From: Candidatus Caenarcanales bacterium | Lineage (GTDB): Bacteria > Cyanobacteriota > Vampirovibrionia > LMEP-6097 | Length of the DNA: 64,000 nucleotides | Assembly: GCA_013216135.1 (NCBI GenBank) | Contig: JABSOS010000007.1 | Location: 101,955-165,954 of the forward strand | Reading direction: 5' to 3' | In this document: positions 52,798 to 62,203 of the stretch, piece after piece | How positions within the stretch are numbered: position 1 is the first letter of the stretch | Layout: the number at the start of each line of letters is the position of its first letter | Notes under the pieces: generated by a model | Databases searched by the model: none | What the model saw: the letters and a program-made list of their open reading frames with translations, nothing else | What the model was told of the DNA's origin: nothing | Program-made: the position numbers and the translations under genes

Positions 52798-54021
52798 TTA
52801 AACAGCTGCCACTAAAGACATATTGTCAACAATAGCCTGTCCAAACTCTGAACACTTAAGAAGCGTAGCGCCTTCCATCTGTCTTTCAAAGTCATAAGTA
52901 ACAGTCTTCTTCTCTATTGCTTTCTCTAAAGCTTTTTCAATTAAACTAGCAGCTTCATCCCAGCCCATAAACTCAAGCATCATAACACCTGAAAGGATTA
53001 CAGAACCTGGATTTACCTTATCAAGTCCAGCATACTTAGGAGCAGTTCCGTGAGTAGCTTCAAAAATAGCTTGTTCATAACCAATATTCGCTCCTGGAGC
53101 AATACCTAAACCACCTACTTGTGCAGCAGCTGCATCAGAAAGGAAGTCACCATTTAAATTCATAGTTGCAAGAACTTGGTATTCATCTGGTCTTAGAAGA
53201 AGTTGTTGAAAAGCGCTGTCTGCGATTCTATTTCCTAGAACGATCTTATCACCAGCTTCTGCACCATCCCAAATCTCTTCTTCAGTAATAACTTTATCAG
53301 CATATTTTTCTTTAACTAGCTCGTACCCCCAGTCTCTGAAAGAACCTTCGGTGTACTTCATAATATTACCTTTATGAATCAAATGAACTTTTTTAAGACC
53401 TTTTTTAATAGCATAATCAATAGCTGACTTAATCAATCTCTGAGAGCCCATTTTAGAAATAGGCTTAATACCAATCCCTGAAAGATCTCTGAGTTGTTTC
53501 TCTAGATTAAAAGAATTTACTAATTCGATAATTTTATTAGCTTCTTCTGAACCTGACTCGAAATCAAATCCTGCATAAACATCTTCGGTATTTTCTCTAA
53601 ATAAAGTGATGTCAAATTTATCTGGACGCTTCATAGGAGAAGGTACACCTTGATACCATTTAACCGGTCTAACACATGCAAAAAGATCAAAGATCTGTCT
53701 AAGAGCTACATTCAGGCTTCTAATACCACCACCAACTGGAGTAGTAAGGGGTCCTTTAATCGCTAAAGAATATTCTTTAATATCATCGATAGTTTTTTGA
53801 GGTAACCATTCACCTGTTTGGTCAAAAGCCTTTTCACCAGCTAAAATTTCTTGCCATTCGATTTTCTTTTTACCACCGTAGGCAATTTCAACAGCTGAAT
53901 CGAGTACACGCTGAGATGCTTTCCAGATATCTGGTCCGATACCATCACCTTCAATAAATAAAACTATAGGGTTATCACTAACTTCTGCTTTACCATCTTT
54001 AATAATTACTTTATCAGCCAT
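52798..54021 (-). CDS. icd: Isocitrate dehydrogenase, NADP-type (subfamily I)
   Basis: 407 residues. Close to the E. coli enzyme: [29 protein letters not shown] (with the Ser that is phosphorylated in enterics), [40 protein letters not shown] and [12 protein letters not shown]. It oxidises isocitrate to 2-oxoglutarate. A second dehydrogenase from another subfamily lies 2.2 kb upstream in the same orientation, with two ORFans between. Confidence 0.92.
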   Translation of the reverse strand: MADKVIIKDGKAEVSDNPIVLFIEGDGIGPDIWKASQRVLDSAVEIAYGGKKKIEWQEILAGEKAFDQTGEWLPQKTIDDIKEYSLAIKGPLTTPVGGGIRSLNVALRQIFDLFACVRPVKWYQGVPSPMKRPDKFDITLFRENTEDVYAGFDFESGSEEANKIIELVNSFNLEKQLRDLSGIGIKPISKMGSQRLIKSAIDYAIKKGLKKVHLIHKGNIMKYTEGSFRDWGYELVKEKYADKVITEEEIWDGAEAGDKIVLGNRIADSAFQQLLLRPDEYQVLATMNLNGDFLSDAAAAQVGGLGIAPGANIGYEQAIFEATHGTAPKYAGLDKVNPGSVILSGVMMLEFMGWDEAASLIEKALEKAIEKKTVTYDFERQMEGATLLKCSEFGQAIVDNMSLVAAV

Positions 54022-54114
54022 AGTTTTTGCTATACCCTGATTTTTTTCAAGAATATCAAAAAGATGATAAATTAATTAGATTGTATTAGTTTTTATCTTT
54101 AACAGAAGCAGGGA

Positions 54115-55296
54115 TTATTCAATAGTAAAGGGGATTATATAATCTGGAGCTTTAGATTTAGGAGAAGTAAAAACAGTAAATAAATAAGTACCTGTTTGAT
54201 TTTGTTTTTTTAATAATGAAACTTGCTGCACAAAATCATCTTCCCAAGGTAAAGTTAGCTTTTGCTTTTCGTCAAGCTCTTCAGCAAGTCCAGCTTTAAC
54301 TAAAGATTCATATCTTGAAATAGCATTTCCATCAGGCTTTACTGTAATAACTTCTCCACCTTTATATAGATTGAAGACATTACCATACCCAGTCAAATTT
54401 TTATTCAAAAATGGTTTTACCTTTTCGCTTATAGCGTCAGCTTTCTTGTATATTGAAGAATCCAATTCCTCTAAATTTATCTTAGCCAAATCACTCACCG
54501 GGATTAATTCAACTTCAAATCTATTCTCCCAAGAATCCTTATCATAATGTTGCTCCACTAGCTTTGCTAAAGTTTGTTGAACCCTTCGAGTTGAATCCAT
54601 TGTAAAATTAGGGTCAAATTCATTTATAACTTCAATCCCATCTTTCACTGCTGTTTTAAAGTCATAAGCTGGAAGATACAATACCCCTTCTTTTTTTTCT
54701 AGTCTAGAATTAGGATCTCGTATATCTCTTATTTGATTAATAATTCGATTTTGCAAATAAAAAAAGTGCGTAATTCTCGATGAACGATTAATACTTCTTC
54801 TTTCGCCATCACTCAAGTTAGCTTCGTGATGATTTTGAATCTTGGCTCCTTCACTATCAGCTAATCTTTGATTTTCATTTGAACTATTGATGAGATAGTT
54901 AACGATTTTATTTACTGTAGGATTTTGATCCGAGAAGTTTTCTTGAAGACAATTAGCAGCAGTCTTCAAAAAAGTTGCTCGAGCTGTATAGTTACTGTAT
55001 TTAACTATTGGGTTATTATTGCTTGAAGGACGAATCTCGTTTAAAGCTTTAAGCTCTTGAGTTATTTGCTGGTAATAAGAACTTAAATGCTCCTTAGTCT
55101 TTACATAAATGTTGTTTCCATCAGTCCCATGTCTAATAAGTCCATTAATTAAGTTCGATATATTTTTAATAATACTTGAATCTTCTGTCCCTAAATCACG
55201 AAATCTAGTCGAACGAAAATTTTGCAGAGACTGATTTAATTTTCTTTGAGTAAGTTTATATCCCTCTGAAATTTGATTAAAGACAGACTTAACCAT
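54115..55296 (-). CDS. Helical ORFan between the two isocitrate dehydrogenases
   Basis: About 393 residues from the ATG at 55296; the frame opens at 55338 but an AAGATAAT box at 55301-55310 makes the ATG (MVKSVFNQ) the likely start. The first 200 residues are coiled-coil-like; then DGERRSINRSSRITHFFYLQ and a beta-rich end (KLTLPWEDDFVQQVSLL, TGTYLFTVFTSPKS). No membrane segment and no known family. Composition fits other secreted-looking ORFans here. Confidence 0.6.
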   Translation of the reverse strand: MVKSVFNQISEGYKLTQRKLNQSLQNFRSTRFRDLGTEDSSIIKNISNLINGLIRHGTDGNNIYVKTKEHLSSYYQQITQELKALNEIRPSSNNNPIVKYSNYTARATFLKTAANCLQENFSDQNPTVNKIVNYLINSSNENQRLADSEGAKIQNHHEANLSDGERRSINRSSRITHFFYLQNRIINQIRDIRDPNSRLEKKEGVLYLPAYDFKTAVKDGIEVINEFDPNFTMDSTRRVQQTLAKLVEQHYDKDSWENRFEVELIPVSDLAKINLEELDSSIYKKADAISEKVKPFLNKNLTGYGNVFNLYKGGEVITVKPDGNAISRYESLVKAGLAEELDEKQKLTLPWEDDFVQQVSLLKKQNQTGTYLFTVFTSPKSKAPDYIIPFTIE

Positions 55297-55300
55297 CCAT

Positions 55301-55310
55301 ATTATCTTAA
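55301..55310 (-). promoter_or_regulatory. TTAAGATAAT box just before an ORFan start
   Basis: GATAAT would serve as a -10 only 4 bases before the ATG at 55296. Similar boxes are at 6321-6330, 52752-52761, 61083-61092 and 16177-16186. Confidence 0.4.
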
Positions 55311-55367
55311 CACTATCCCATCTAGACGAAATTAACAAAAAATATAATTAGTCAAATCCCCTATGAT

Positions 55368-56111
55368 CTAAACTGAAAGTAGATCGTCTTTCTGAATATT
55401 AGTATTTTCAGTAGGAAGTAAAGCTTGTCTATTAGATTCGTTTGTAGGTACTTTTATTTTATTCACCCAGTCAAAATTTTCATTAAATTGGTTAATAAGT
55501 TCTCTGAAATTTCTATCAAAGTTATCATCAGCTTTAGCCTCTAACAATTTTTCATCAAATACCAAACTAGCAACATCACCACCAAAATCTTGTTGCTTAA
55601 TAATAGATATATTTAATGGAATACCGTGAAATTCAAATGAAGTTTCATGGTAATTATGACCATTATTATTCCAACTAGCAGATTTTAATCTATCTATTAA
55701 TTCATCTTTCAATGGTTGAATTTCTTGAGAAATCTTTTGATTCAAATCACTTTTTAGACCTTCAAGACTAGCCTTAGATTGATCAAGATTTGTGAGGAAA
55801 CTTGTAATTCCTCGCCTTACCAAAGAAAACCCATCTTCCACCTGAGTTAATAATTCCTTAGTTCTCAAGCTCGGGCTACCAAAACTGTGTTCAAATGAAT
55901 CTGAACTATTAGTTGTCTTTTGACGTCCTGGGGTATCTTTTACGCCTGCCCAAGCCATATATTTTTTAAAAATACGCTCTTCCTCTTTCCCCTGCCCTTT
56001 GCTAGCATTTTGCAAAAATTCAGTTACTGTATTTTTTAAAGTATCAACCCCATCTATTAGCCTCCTCTTAGGCTCAGATATACGAACAGCTGTATTTATC
56101 ATTTTCTTCAA
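55368..56111 (-). CDS. Helical ORFan with small C-terminal beta domain
   Basis: 247 residues. Mainly coiled coil (about 60-145), then strands around SFEFHGIPLNISIIKQQD and FDEKLLEAKADD. The end layout (strand - I-x-F/L-D-E - ... - FRELINQF) is like the ORFan at 62698. A good GGGAG ribosome site lies before the ATG and ATTGACA with TATGAT further up. Unknown function. Confidence 0.6.
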   Translation of the reverse strand: MKKMINTAVRISEPKRRLIDGVDTLKNTVTEFLQNASKGQGKEEERIFKKYMAWAGVKDTPGRQKTTNSSDSFEHSFGSPSLRTKELLTQVEDGFSLVRRGITSFLTNLDQSKASLEGLKSDLNQKISQEIQPLKDELIDRLKSASWNNNGHNYHETSFEFHGIPLNISIIKQQDFGGDVASLVFDEKLLEAKADDNFDRNFRELINQFNENFDWVNKIKVPTNESNRQALLPTENTNIQKDDLLSV

Positions 56112-56155
56112 TCTCCCTTCAATAAAACCAACTTGTCAATCATAACAAACCCCAT

Positions 56156-56189
56156 AAGAAAAGGGACCCTTCTTAGGGTCCCTTTTCTT
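56156..56189 (-). terminator. Terminator of the second isocitrate dehydrogenase gene
   Basis: Perfect 14-bp inverted repeat (AAGAAAAGGGACCC / GGGTCCCTTTTCTT), 6-base loop, ending in TTTTCTT on the minus strand, 23 bases behind the stop at 56213. Confidence 0.92.
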
Positions 56190-56212
56190 TAAATTAAGTT
56201 TAAGAAATGATC

Positions 56213-57670
56213 TTATTGACCTTGACCTAATGAGAAAGCAGGCTTCTCATCGAAGTAGTAAAGACCTTCAGATTTAATGAAATCAAATCCAGCTTTATTA
56301 ACTCTATCTAAAAGAGCAACAATAGTGTCTTGAGATACTTCTGATTTTTGGTCTTTAGCCATGAATCTACATCTCCAGTGATCTGTACAGAAAGTTTCTG
56401 GTTGTCCATTAGGGTAAACAGTTAAACCACGGTTACTGATCATGATAAGTTCGATATCATCGTTACCACATGCTTTAAGTGAATCACCAAGCTTGTTAGC
56501 ATCACGATCTTCACAGTATAAGAAAACATCAGTTCCAACTAATTTTCTAGAATCAGCTTTCTTACCAGAAGTTTTAACAGCGATAGGCTCAGACTTTTCA
56601 TAAGTTACTTTCTTTAAAGTAGTAGGCTCTTGTCCGATTCTTTCGATAACAGCTTGAGCGAATTCTTTAGTTCCAACTTTTTCTTTACTTACACCTTCAC
56701 GGAAAATATCATAAGTGTGAACACCGTCTTCCATAGTTTTTAACCAAGCGTTATGAACTTTAGTAGCGATGTCGCCTTGACCGATGTGTACAAGCATCAT
56801 TACCGCACCAAGTAATAAACCTGATGGGTTAGCCATGTTTTGACCAGCTCTTCTAGGAGCAGAACCATGAATAGCTTCGAACATAGAGATCTCTTGACCG
56901 ATGTTAGCTGAACCAGCAAGACCAACTGAACCAGTGATCTGAGCAGCTACGTCTGAAAGAACGTCACCATATAGGTTAGGCATAACGATCACATCGAAAT
57001 TCTCAGGAGTATCAGCCATTTTAGCTGCACCGATATCGATGATCCAGTGCTCAGCTTCGATCTCTGGATATTCAGGAGCAATCTCATCAAATACTTTATG
57101 GAAAAGACCATCCGTAAGTTTCATGATATTGTCCTTAGTGAAACAAGTTACCTTTTTACGGTTATATTTTTTAGCGTATTCGAATGCATAACGAATAATC
57201 TTTTCAGTACCAGGTCTTGAGATTAATTTAAGACACTGAGTTACTTCGTGTGTTTGTTGGTGTTCAATACCAGCGTATAAATCTTCTTCATTCTCTCTGA
57301 TGATTACAACATCCATAACAGGGTGCTTAGTAGAAACGAATGGGTGGTAAGAAACACATGGACGAACGTTAGCGTACATTCCTAAAGTCTTTCTAACTGT
57401 AACGTTTAAACTTTTAAAACCACCACCTTGAGGTGTAGTTATAGGAGCTTTTAAAAATACTTTAGTTCTTCTTAGTGAATCCCAAGTCTCTTGAGAGATA
57501 CCAGCGCTTAATCCTTTTTCATAAACCTTTTCTCCGATTTCAACATCTTCGATATCAAGCTGAGCACCAGCTGCAAGAATGATATCAAGAGTAGCTTGCA
57601 TAATTTCAGGGCCTATACCGTCCCCTTTAGCAACAGTAATTTTTGTTTTTGTAGCAATATTTGTATTCAT
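56213..57670 (-). CDS. Isocitrate dehydrogenase, long type (Thermus/Rickettsia-like)
   Basis: 485 residues. Core motifs AKGDGIGPEIM, TTPQGGGFKSLNVTVRK, RENEEDLYAGIEH, TKDNIMKLTDGLF, NLYGDVLSDVAAQ and EAIHGSAPRRAG, followed by a C-terminal extension of about 140 residues (DVFLYCEDRDANKLGDSL onward). That extension marks the longer subfamily found in Thermus, Rickettsia and Chlamydia, different from the 407-residue enzyme next door. Cofactor cannot be stated with certainty. Single-gene unit with its own terminator. Confidence 0.88.
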   Translation of the reverse strand: MNTNIATKTKITVAKGDGIGPEIMQATLDIILAAGAQLDIEDVEIGEKVYEKGLSAGISQETWDSLRRTKVFLKAPITTPQGGGFKSLNVTVRKTLGMYANVRPCVSYHPFVSTKHPVMDVVIIRENEEDLYAGIEHQQTHEVTQCLKLISRPGTEKIIRYAFEYAKKYNRKKVTCFTKDNIMKLTDGLFHKVFDEIAPEYPEIEAEHWIIDIGAAKMADTPENFDVIVMPNLYGDVLSDVAAQITGSVGLAGSANIGQEISMFEAIHGSAPRRAGQNMANPSGLLLGAVMMLVHIGQGDIATKVHNAWLKTMEDGVHTYDIFREGVSKEKVGTKEFAQAVIERIGQEPTTLKKVTYEKSEPIAVKTSGKKADSRKLVGTDVFLYCEDRDANKLGDSLKACGNDDIELIMISNRGLTVYPNGQPETFCTDHWRCRFMAKDQKSEVSQDTIVALLDRVNKAGFDFIKSEGLYYFDEKPAFSLGQGQ

Positions 57671-57810
57671 AATACGTAAAATTTTATCATCATTAGTTCG
57701 CTAGATATAAGCCCCTTCATAAAAGTATCAGTTTATCTAAATGATCTTAAAAATGAATAGAGTCGTAACTAGTCGGCCGGCTCAAGATAACAGCACGCTA
57801 TTCTAATATT

Positions 57811-58287
57811 ATGCAGATACAAAATAATCCTTCAAGTAAAAAAACAAAAACTTCAAGTGGTATTGAAAAACTCTATAAAAAAGCTAAAACTAAGATTCAA
57901 GAAGAATCTGGACGTATAAGTATATCTGCTCATGATAATATACAAGGACTGTTAAATAAATTACATATCTCACCTAATAGTCCCCAGCTAGCTTTAGCTG
58001 GCGGTGGAAGAATACCAGTTCAACAGAGAAATGAGAATTTAGGTCCTCAATTTTTAAAGATCGCAACTGATCCAGAGAAACAAAGAATCGCTGATGGTTT
58101 AAAAGCGCAAGCTGAAGAAATAATAGACGGTGCATTTGATCAGTATGCAAATGATGAGAATATGACAGAAGAAGGAAGAACTGCCCTAGGTGGCTTAGTT
58201 CATCACTGTGAAGAAGCTTTAGTTGAAATTGCAGAAGACCCAGAAGGCTATGTGGATAAAAAAATGAACGAAGGTGGCAGAGCTTAA
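57811..58287 (+). CDS. Small acidic ORFan
   Basis: 158 residues. Basic, Ser/Lys-rich first 30 residues, then an acidic helical domain (AEEIIDGAFDQYANDENM, HHCEEALVEIAEDPEGYVD). No hydrophobic helix. The N-terminal composition fits a T3SS signal but is not specific. The upstream region holds CAAGATAA and a GC-rich palindrome CGGCCG. Converges on the next gene with a four-base overlap. Confidence 0.6.
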   Translation: MQIQNNPSSKKTKTSSGIEKLYKKAKTKIQEESGRISISAHDNIQGLLNKLHISPNSPQLALAGGGRIPVQQRNENLGPQFLKIATDPEKQRIADGLKAQAEEIIDGAFDQYANDENMTEEGRTALGGLVHHCEEALVEIAEDPEGYVDKKMNEGGRA

Positions 58288-58565
58288 TCTTCCTCCTCAA
58301 AACCAATCTCAAATCTAGACATAACTAAATTTGCTAAATCTTCATCTCGGCAAACTATAAAGAAGTCAATAATTCCATTCCCAGAATAACCCCTAGCTCT
58401 AAAACCTGCTCCAGTTCTGCCTACAAGCTTAATGTGTCCTGGGGAGAATTTGTGGCGGGCACAAGCAGATAAACCTAGAATAATCTTTAAACCCAGCTTA
58501 TTTTCAAGCCAGTTGATATTCTTCTTAAGTTCTCTTGGAACTGATTTATGTTTGCCTCGAGCCAC
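58284..58565 (-). CDS. Small conserved-looking protein, DUF2103-like
   Basis: 93 residues. The pattern GLSACARHKFSPGHIKLVGRTGAGFRARG followed by a strand IIDFFIVC is similar in layout to DUF2103 proteins of Cyanobacteria (RVRSHSP...GGFK..). This rests on memory of the pattern, so it is a weak call. It starts 9 bases downstream of the transglutaminase-AAA+ gene and is likely co-transcribed. Confidence 0.5.
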   Translation of the reverse strand: MARGKHKSVPRELKKNINWLENKLGLKIILGLSACARHKFSPGHIKLVGRTGAGFRARGYSGNGIIDFFIVCRDEDLANLVMSRFEIGFEEED

Positions 58566-58574
58566 AGAATAATA

Positions 58575-60917
58575 TTATAAATCCAATAAGTTTTCAGGGA
58601 AAATATTTACGAATCGATCTAAAAGCCTCTTTTTATCAGCTATAAATTGAGAATGATTTAATTCATTATTCAACATTGATCGGAGCTTACTCTGATCATC
58701 GGTCACCAAGATGATTTTAGAAGCAGTATTGTGAATCTTAGGAAGAATAGATAATAATTGAGTCACCTCAGATTCATTAGACACATTCATTAATAAATAA
58801 TCATAATTTTGCATACATTCGACAGAATAATCTGGTGAAATCATGTCCATCTCCATTTGTTTACTCGGATTAAAACCACGAATGAATGGTGGAGAAACTA
58901 TTTTAATTTTATTCTCTGCGATATTATATTTCCCAGCTAGGTCATTTTTGAGTTGACTTAAGTCTGAAGCATCACTCTGTATAACTACTCCAGATGGCAA
59001 ATTAGCACTTGATTCTAGAAGAGCCTTTATCTTATCCTCATCATTAAATTTTGATACATTATTTTCACGAGAAACATTCCACCACGCTTCTCGTTGACTT
59101 TCAATATCAAGTTTATCTAACATCAAAAAGTTATCTGAGATAGGGTTATCATATGAAATATAGTCAGGTAACTTATTTATTAAATCAATAGCTTCATTCG
59201 AGCTAAGCATCAAAGCCTTTTTATTTTTCAATACATAATCTATGGATTCCTTTAAAAATTTGTTTGCAATTGAAAATTGACTATTTATATCATCTATAAT
59301 GATCAAGTCTGAATTCCCAATCCATTTATTTAAAAGCTTTTTAAATTCAATTTCAGTAAGTGCTCCCCCATTCTCTTTAGATAATTTGTCATAGATATTA
59401 CCTACTGTTTTAGCATCGACGAATAAAACTTTAAGCCCTGCACTCGCAACAGATTTTGCAACGGCAAGAGATAAACGCGTTTTACCAATTCCCGCATTTC
59501 CAGTCATAATAAGAGCTAAGGGCTCCTTCTTGAATTTATCCTTCCCCTTAATAATTGCCTCTGCAAAAAGCTTACTTTTAGTGAGTAGCATTTCCTGCGT
59601 CTTGTTATGGGTGTTATAGTTTTCAAAACTACTGTCTTTGTTTTCTGAAGCGACCTCACCAATAAAATTTATAGCCTCCATATTTTTTTCTGTAGGAAAA
59701 TCCATTGAAAGTTTTTGCTTATGCCAGACTCTAGCACTGGAGTTATCCTCATCTAAGATATATTTTTTGATTTTTTCTGCACTCAAGCTTAATACATTTG
59801 TGATTCCCACTATGGGATCACCATATTTACGTTTATCATCAGCAAGTTGCTTTGCTATATTAGAATAGTCTGAATCAGTTCTAGGACTATCTATTAATCT
59901 TTTAGTATCCATGGATTGAGGTTTGTTATAGCCATCTATTAACATTTTGCTCACCTCTTTCAAAGTTTTAGGTTGATCAAATTGATTAGGTCCGAACCCT
60001 AAATATAAATTCTCACCGCTTTCATTTTTTGAGGTGCAAATTAAATTCCAACCAAGTGCATCCCCTTCTAAATGTTTGAAACTATATTTATCTACTCCTT
60101 TTATATAAACGATATCTCCGGGCTGAATATCCTTCTCATTGATATTCTTCTCGTTTTTAAACTTAGTTTCAAATAAGTGAAAAATAGGATTACCCGAATC
60201 CATAGGCTTCATACCATGAAGAAATATATATTTATCTTTGTCGCCACTTGCAATAGGGTTATATAAAACACCAGAAATTATAAAAGGAGTCATAGGTTTA
60301 CGAAAATAAGCATTGAATTTTTCAGTCCCGACATTCTCCTCAATCGTTCGATAACAAACAGCCTGAATAGCTGAACCACAATCTGCAAAAGAAGGTCCTT
60401 GAAAGAAAGCACTTAAAAGATCGCTTGGACTATGATTTTTTGTAGTTTCTTGAAACCTTGAATGAATTTTCAAATCCCAAAATTCAGGATGAGACATAAA
60501 GCGAATAGATTGATTAGTAGCATCCTCATTAGATTCTTCAATGAATTCAGATGGATACCATAAACCTAGAGAAGCTTCATCTCTAGATTTATATGGGGTG
60601 TTAATAGATTCAAAATGTTTTACTAAAGATTTATTTATTTTTTCTTGACTTAAGGGTTTATCTGGAGCTTCAAAAAAAATTGTTTTGATAGGGTTATTAT
60701 AGGCTCTAAATCGAAGTTTTTCGCGTAAAGTCGGTGTTGAAAATTCTTGTACTGAGACAACACCATTTTGGATAGACACCACAGGATTGGGATCATCTGA
60801 GGAGCTTACTGAGCTTGGAGAATTAAAATTTGTCCTATGTACGCCATCCATATCTAACTCTATGTTAAGAGGAAGTTCTTTATTATATTTATGGTTGGAA
60901 GAACTCGGGGGAAGCAT
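58575..60917 (-). CDS. Transglutaminase (Tgl-like) fused to AAA+ ATPase
   Basis: 780 residues. Residues about 165-335 match bacterial protein-glutamine gamma-glutamyltransferase (Bacillus Tgl type): FADC180GSAIQAVCYRTIEE, GTEKFNAYF, PGDIVYIKG and GDALGWNLI then LGFGPN. Cys180 equals the catalytic Cys; the catalytic Glu of Bacillus Tgl (GEN) appears as Trp (GWN), so activity is uncertain. Residues about 440-640 are an AAA+ domain of DnaC/IstB feel: Walker A GNAGIGKT (473-480), Walker B LIIIDDI (538-544). The first 60 residues are polar and Ser/Pro-rich. I know of no standard family with this fusion. Confidence 0.65.
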   Translation of the reverse strand: MLPPSSSNHKYNKELPLNIELDMDGVHRTNFNSPSSVSSSDDPNPVVSIQNGVVSVQEFSTPTLREKLRFRAYNNPIKTIFFEAPDKPLSQEKINKSLVKHFESINTPYKSRDEASLGLWYPSEFIEESNEDATNQSIRFMSHPEFWDLKIHSRFQETTKNHSPSDLLSAFFQGPSFADCGSAIQAVCYRTIEENVGTEKFNAYFRKPMTPFIISGVLYNPIASGDKDKYIFLHGMKPMDSGNPIFHLFETKFKNEKNINEKDIQPGDIVYIKGVDKYSFKHLEGDALGWNLICTSKNESGENLYLGFGPNQFDQPKTLKEVSKMLIDGYNKPQSMDTKRLIDSPRTDSDYSNIAKQLADDKRKYGDPIVGITNVLSLSAEKIKKYILDEDNSSARVWHKQKLSMDFPTEKNMEAINFIGEVASENKDSSFENYNTHNKTQEMLLTKSKLFAEAIIKGKDKFKKEPLALIMTGNAGIGKTRLSLAVAKSVASAGLKVLFVDAKTVGNIYDKLSKENGGALTEIEFKKLLNKWIGNSDLIIIDDINSQFSIANKFLKESIDYVLKNKKALMLSSNEAIDLINKLPDYISYDNPISDNFLMLDKLDIESQREAWWNVSRENNVSKFNDEDKIKALLESSANLPSGVVIQSDASDLSQLKNDLAGKYNIAENKIKIVSPPFIRGFNPSKQMEMDMISPDYSVECMQNYDYLLMNVSNESEVTQLLSILPKIHNTASKIILVTDDQSKLRSMLNNELNHSQFIADKKRLLDRFVNIFPENLLDL

Positions 60918-61106
60918 ATATACATTTTAGCTAAAATCGAAGCAGGGCAACAAGATAATTCCACTCGATACAAAGAGTTATTTTTTAGAAACTTCCTTTT
61001 ATGAAGCTTTAGAAGTTAACTATAGAATTCAGGGGAAATATTAAGAATAAAGACAAAGAAATTGATTTTAACAATAATCAATATAAGATAATACATAGAT
61101 GGTATT

Positions 61107-61469
61107 ATGAGCATCGACAATAATAGTAAGATAAATTCGCAGACTAGAGATACCCTCCCCCCGTCTTTTATTGGAAATTGGGAAGAAAAAATTGGTAATA
61201 AAATTTCAAGAGTTGCACAGGGAGTAAAAGAGAAAGCCACAAAAGAAAGAAATAGAGCTGAAATTCAATTTTTAACAAACGTAGTAGGTTCAGAAAAGTT
61301 TACACAAACTCTAGCAAAAAATACTTATGAGACTGCAAGCAATGCAGCACAACAAGCAGTCAAAATGTTAGAAGAAACTAGTGACAGTGACCCGGAGCTT
61401 AAAATATTAGTTGGGAAAATTGTAGATGAAGAAACAAAAATTAAAGATCGCTCTACCCAACTTTTTTAA
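61107..61469 (+). CDS. Coiled-coil ORFan, N-terminal part, cut by in-frame TAA
   Basis: 120 residues, polar start and long charged helices (KATKERNRAEIQFL, NAAQQAVKMLEETSD). The frame stays open on both sides of the TAA at 61467-61469, so this is the first third of a gene that would run to 62201. An ATAAGATAAT box precedes it (61083-61092). The gap 60918-61106 between the divergent genes holds only such boxes. Confidence 0.55.
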   Translation: MSIDNNSKINSQTRDTLPPSFIGNWEEKIGNKISRVAQGVKEKATKERNRAEIQFLTNVVGSEKFTQTLAKNTYETASNAAQQAVKMLEETSDSDPELKILVGKIVDEETKIKDRSTQLF

Positions 61470-62201
61470 AAGAGTTTTGCTCCTGTTTCTGAATCTGAAA
61501 AGACATTATCTAATTTAGAAAAAGAGTCAGCAAGACTTAAACACAAGATAGCAATAAAGGTTGAAGACACTGCTAATTTTATTGAAAAACAATCACAAAA
61601 AGGACCCAGCAGAGCGAAAAATACAAGAGCTAAAATTACGAACAAGCTCCATGAAATAAAAGAAAATATAAAAACGATTGATGTTGAGAGCCTATCTTCA
61701 ATAAAAGAAGAAGTGCTAGCTGACATAAAAGATACACTTAGAAATTACCAGGAAACAAGCAGCAAAATAAAAGATACTATTATTCCAAAACTTGAAGAAA
61801 GCGAAATACTTCAAGGAATAGAAGTTTTAGCTATGCCTCTTCTAAAAATAGGTGTAGAAATGCCACACACAGTACTTAAAGAAATCACCAGTCAAGCAAC
61901 TTTTCCGAAACAACTTGATAAACTTGCTAGTTTTGTAAATAATATCGGTGATTCTGCACTTTCAGGAATTCAAGATAGGCAAAATGCGATCCGTTCAAAA
62001 AATGAAGCCTTAAAAGTAGAAGAAAGTAATAATACGGAGACAGTATCCTTACGCCAAACTTCAGAACAGAGCCCGCCCACTGAAACCGAAAGCAAAGTTA
62101 ATTTTAAAATTACTGGAGATAAAAATACAGGGTATAAAGTTGAAATATTAGTTAACCAAAATCCAAAATCAATTGAAAGTAATGTTGAAACTGAGGTCTA
62201 A
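61470..62201 (+). pseudogene. Coiled-coil ORFan, C-terminal part behind in-frame TAA
   Basis: Same frame as the preceding ORF, no further stop. A translation start inside it would be GTG at 61713 (162 residues), which is not preceded by a good ribosome site. Long helices throughout, a mildly hydrophobic stretch (LQGIEVLAMPLLKIGV) and a short beta end (VNFKITGDKNTGYKVEILV) like that of the neighbour at 62698. The whole gene would encode about 364 residues. Confidence 0.5.
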
Positions 62202-62203
62202 AA

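Noticed and set aside
61016..61726. Minus-strand ORFs at 61016-61240 and 61466-61726
   Set aside because: Antisense to the interrupted coiled-coil gene; composition typical of reverse-complemented Lys/Glu-rich helices.
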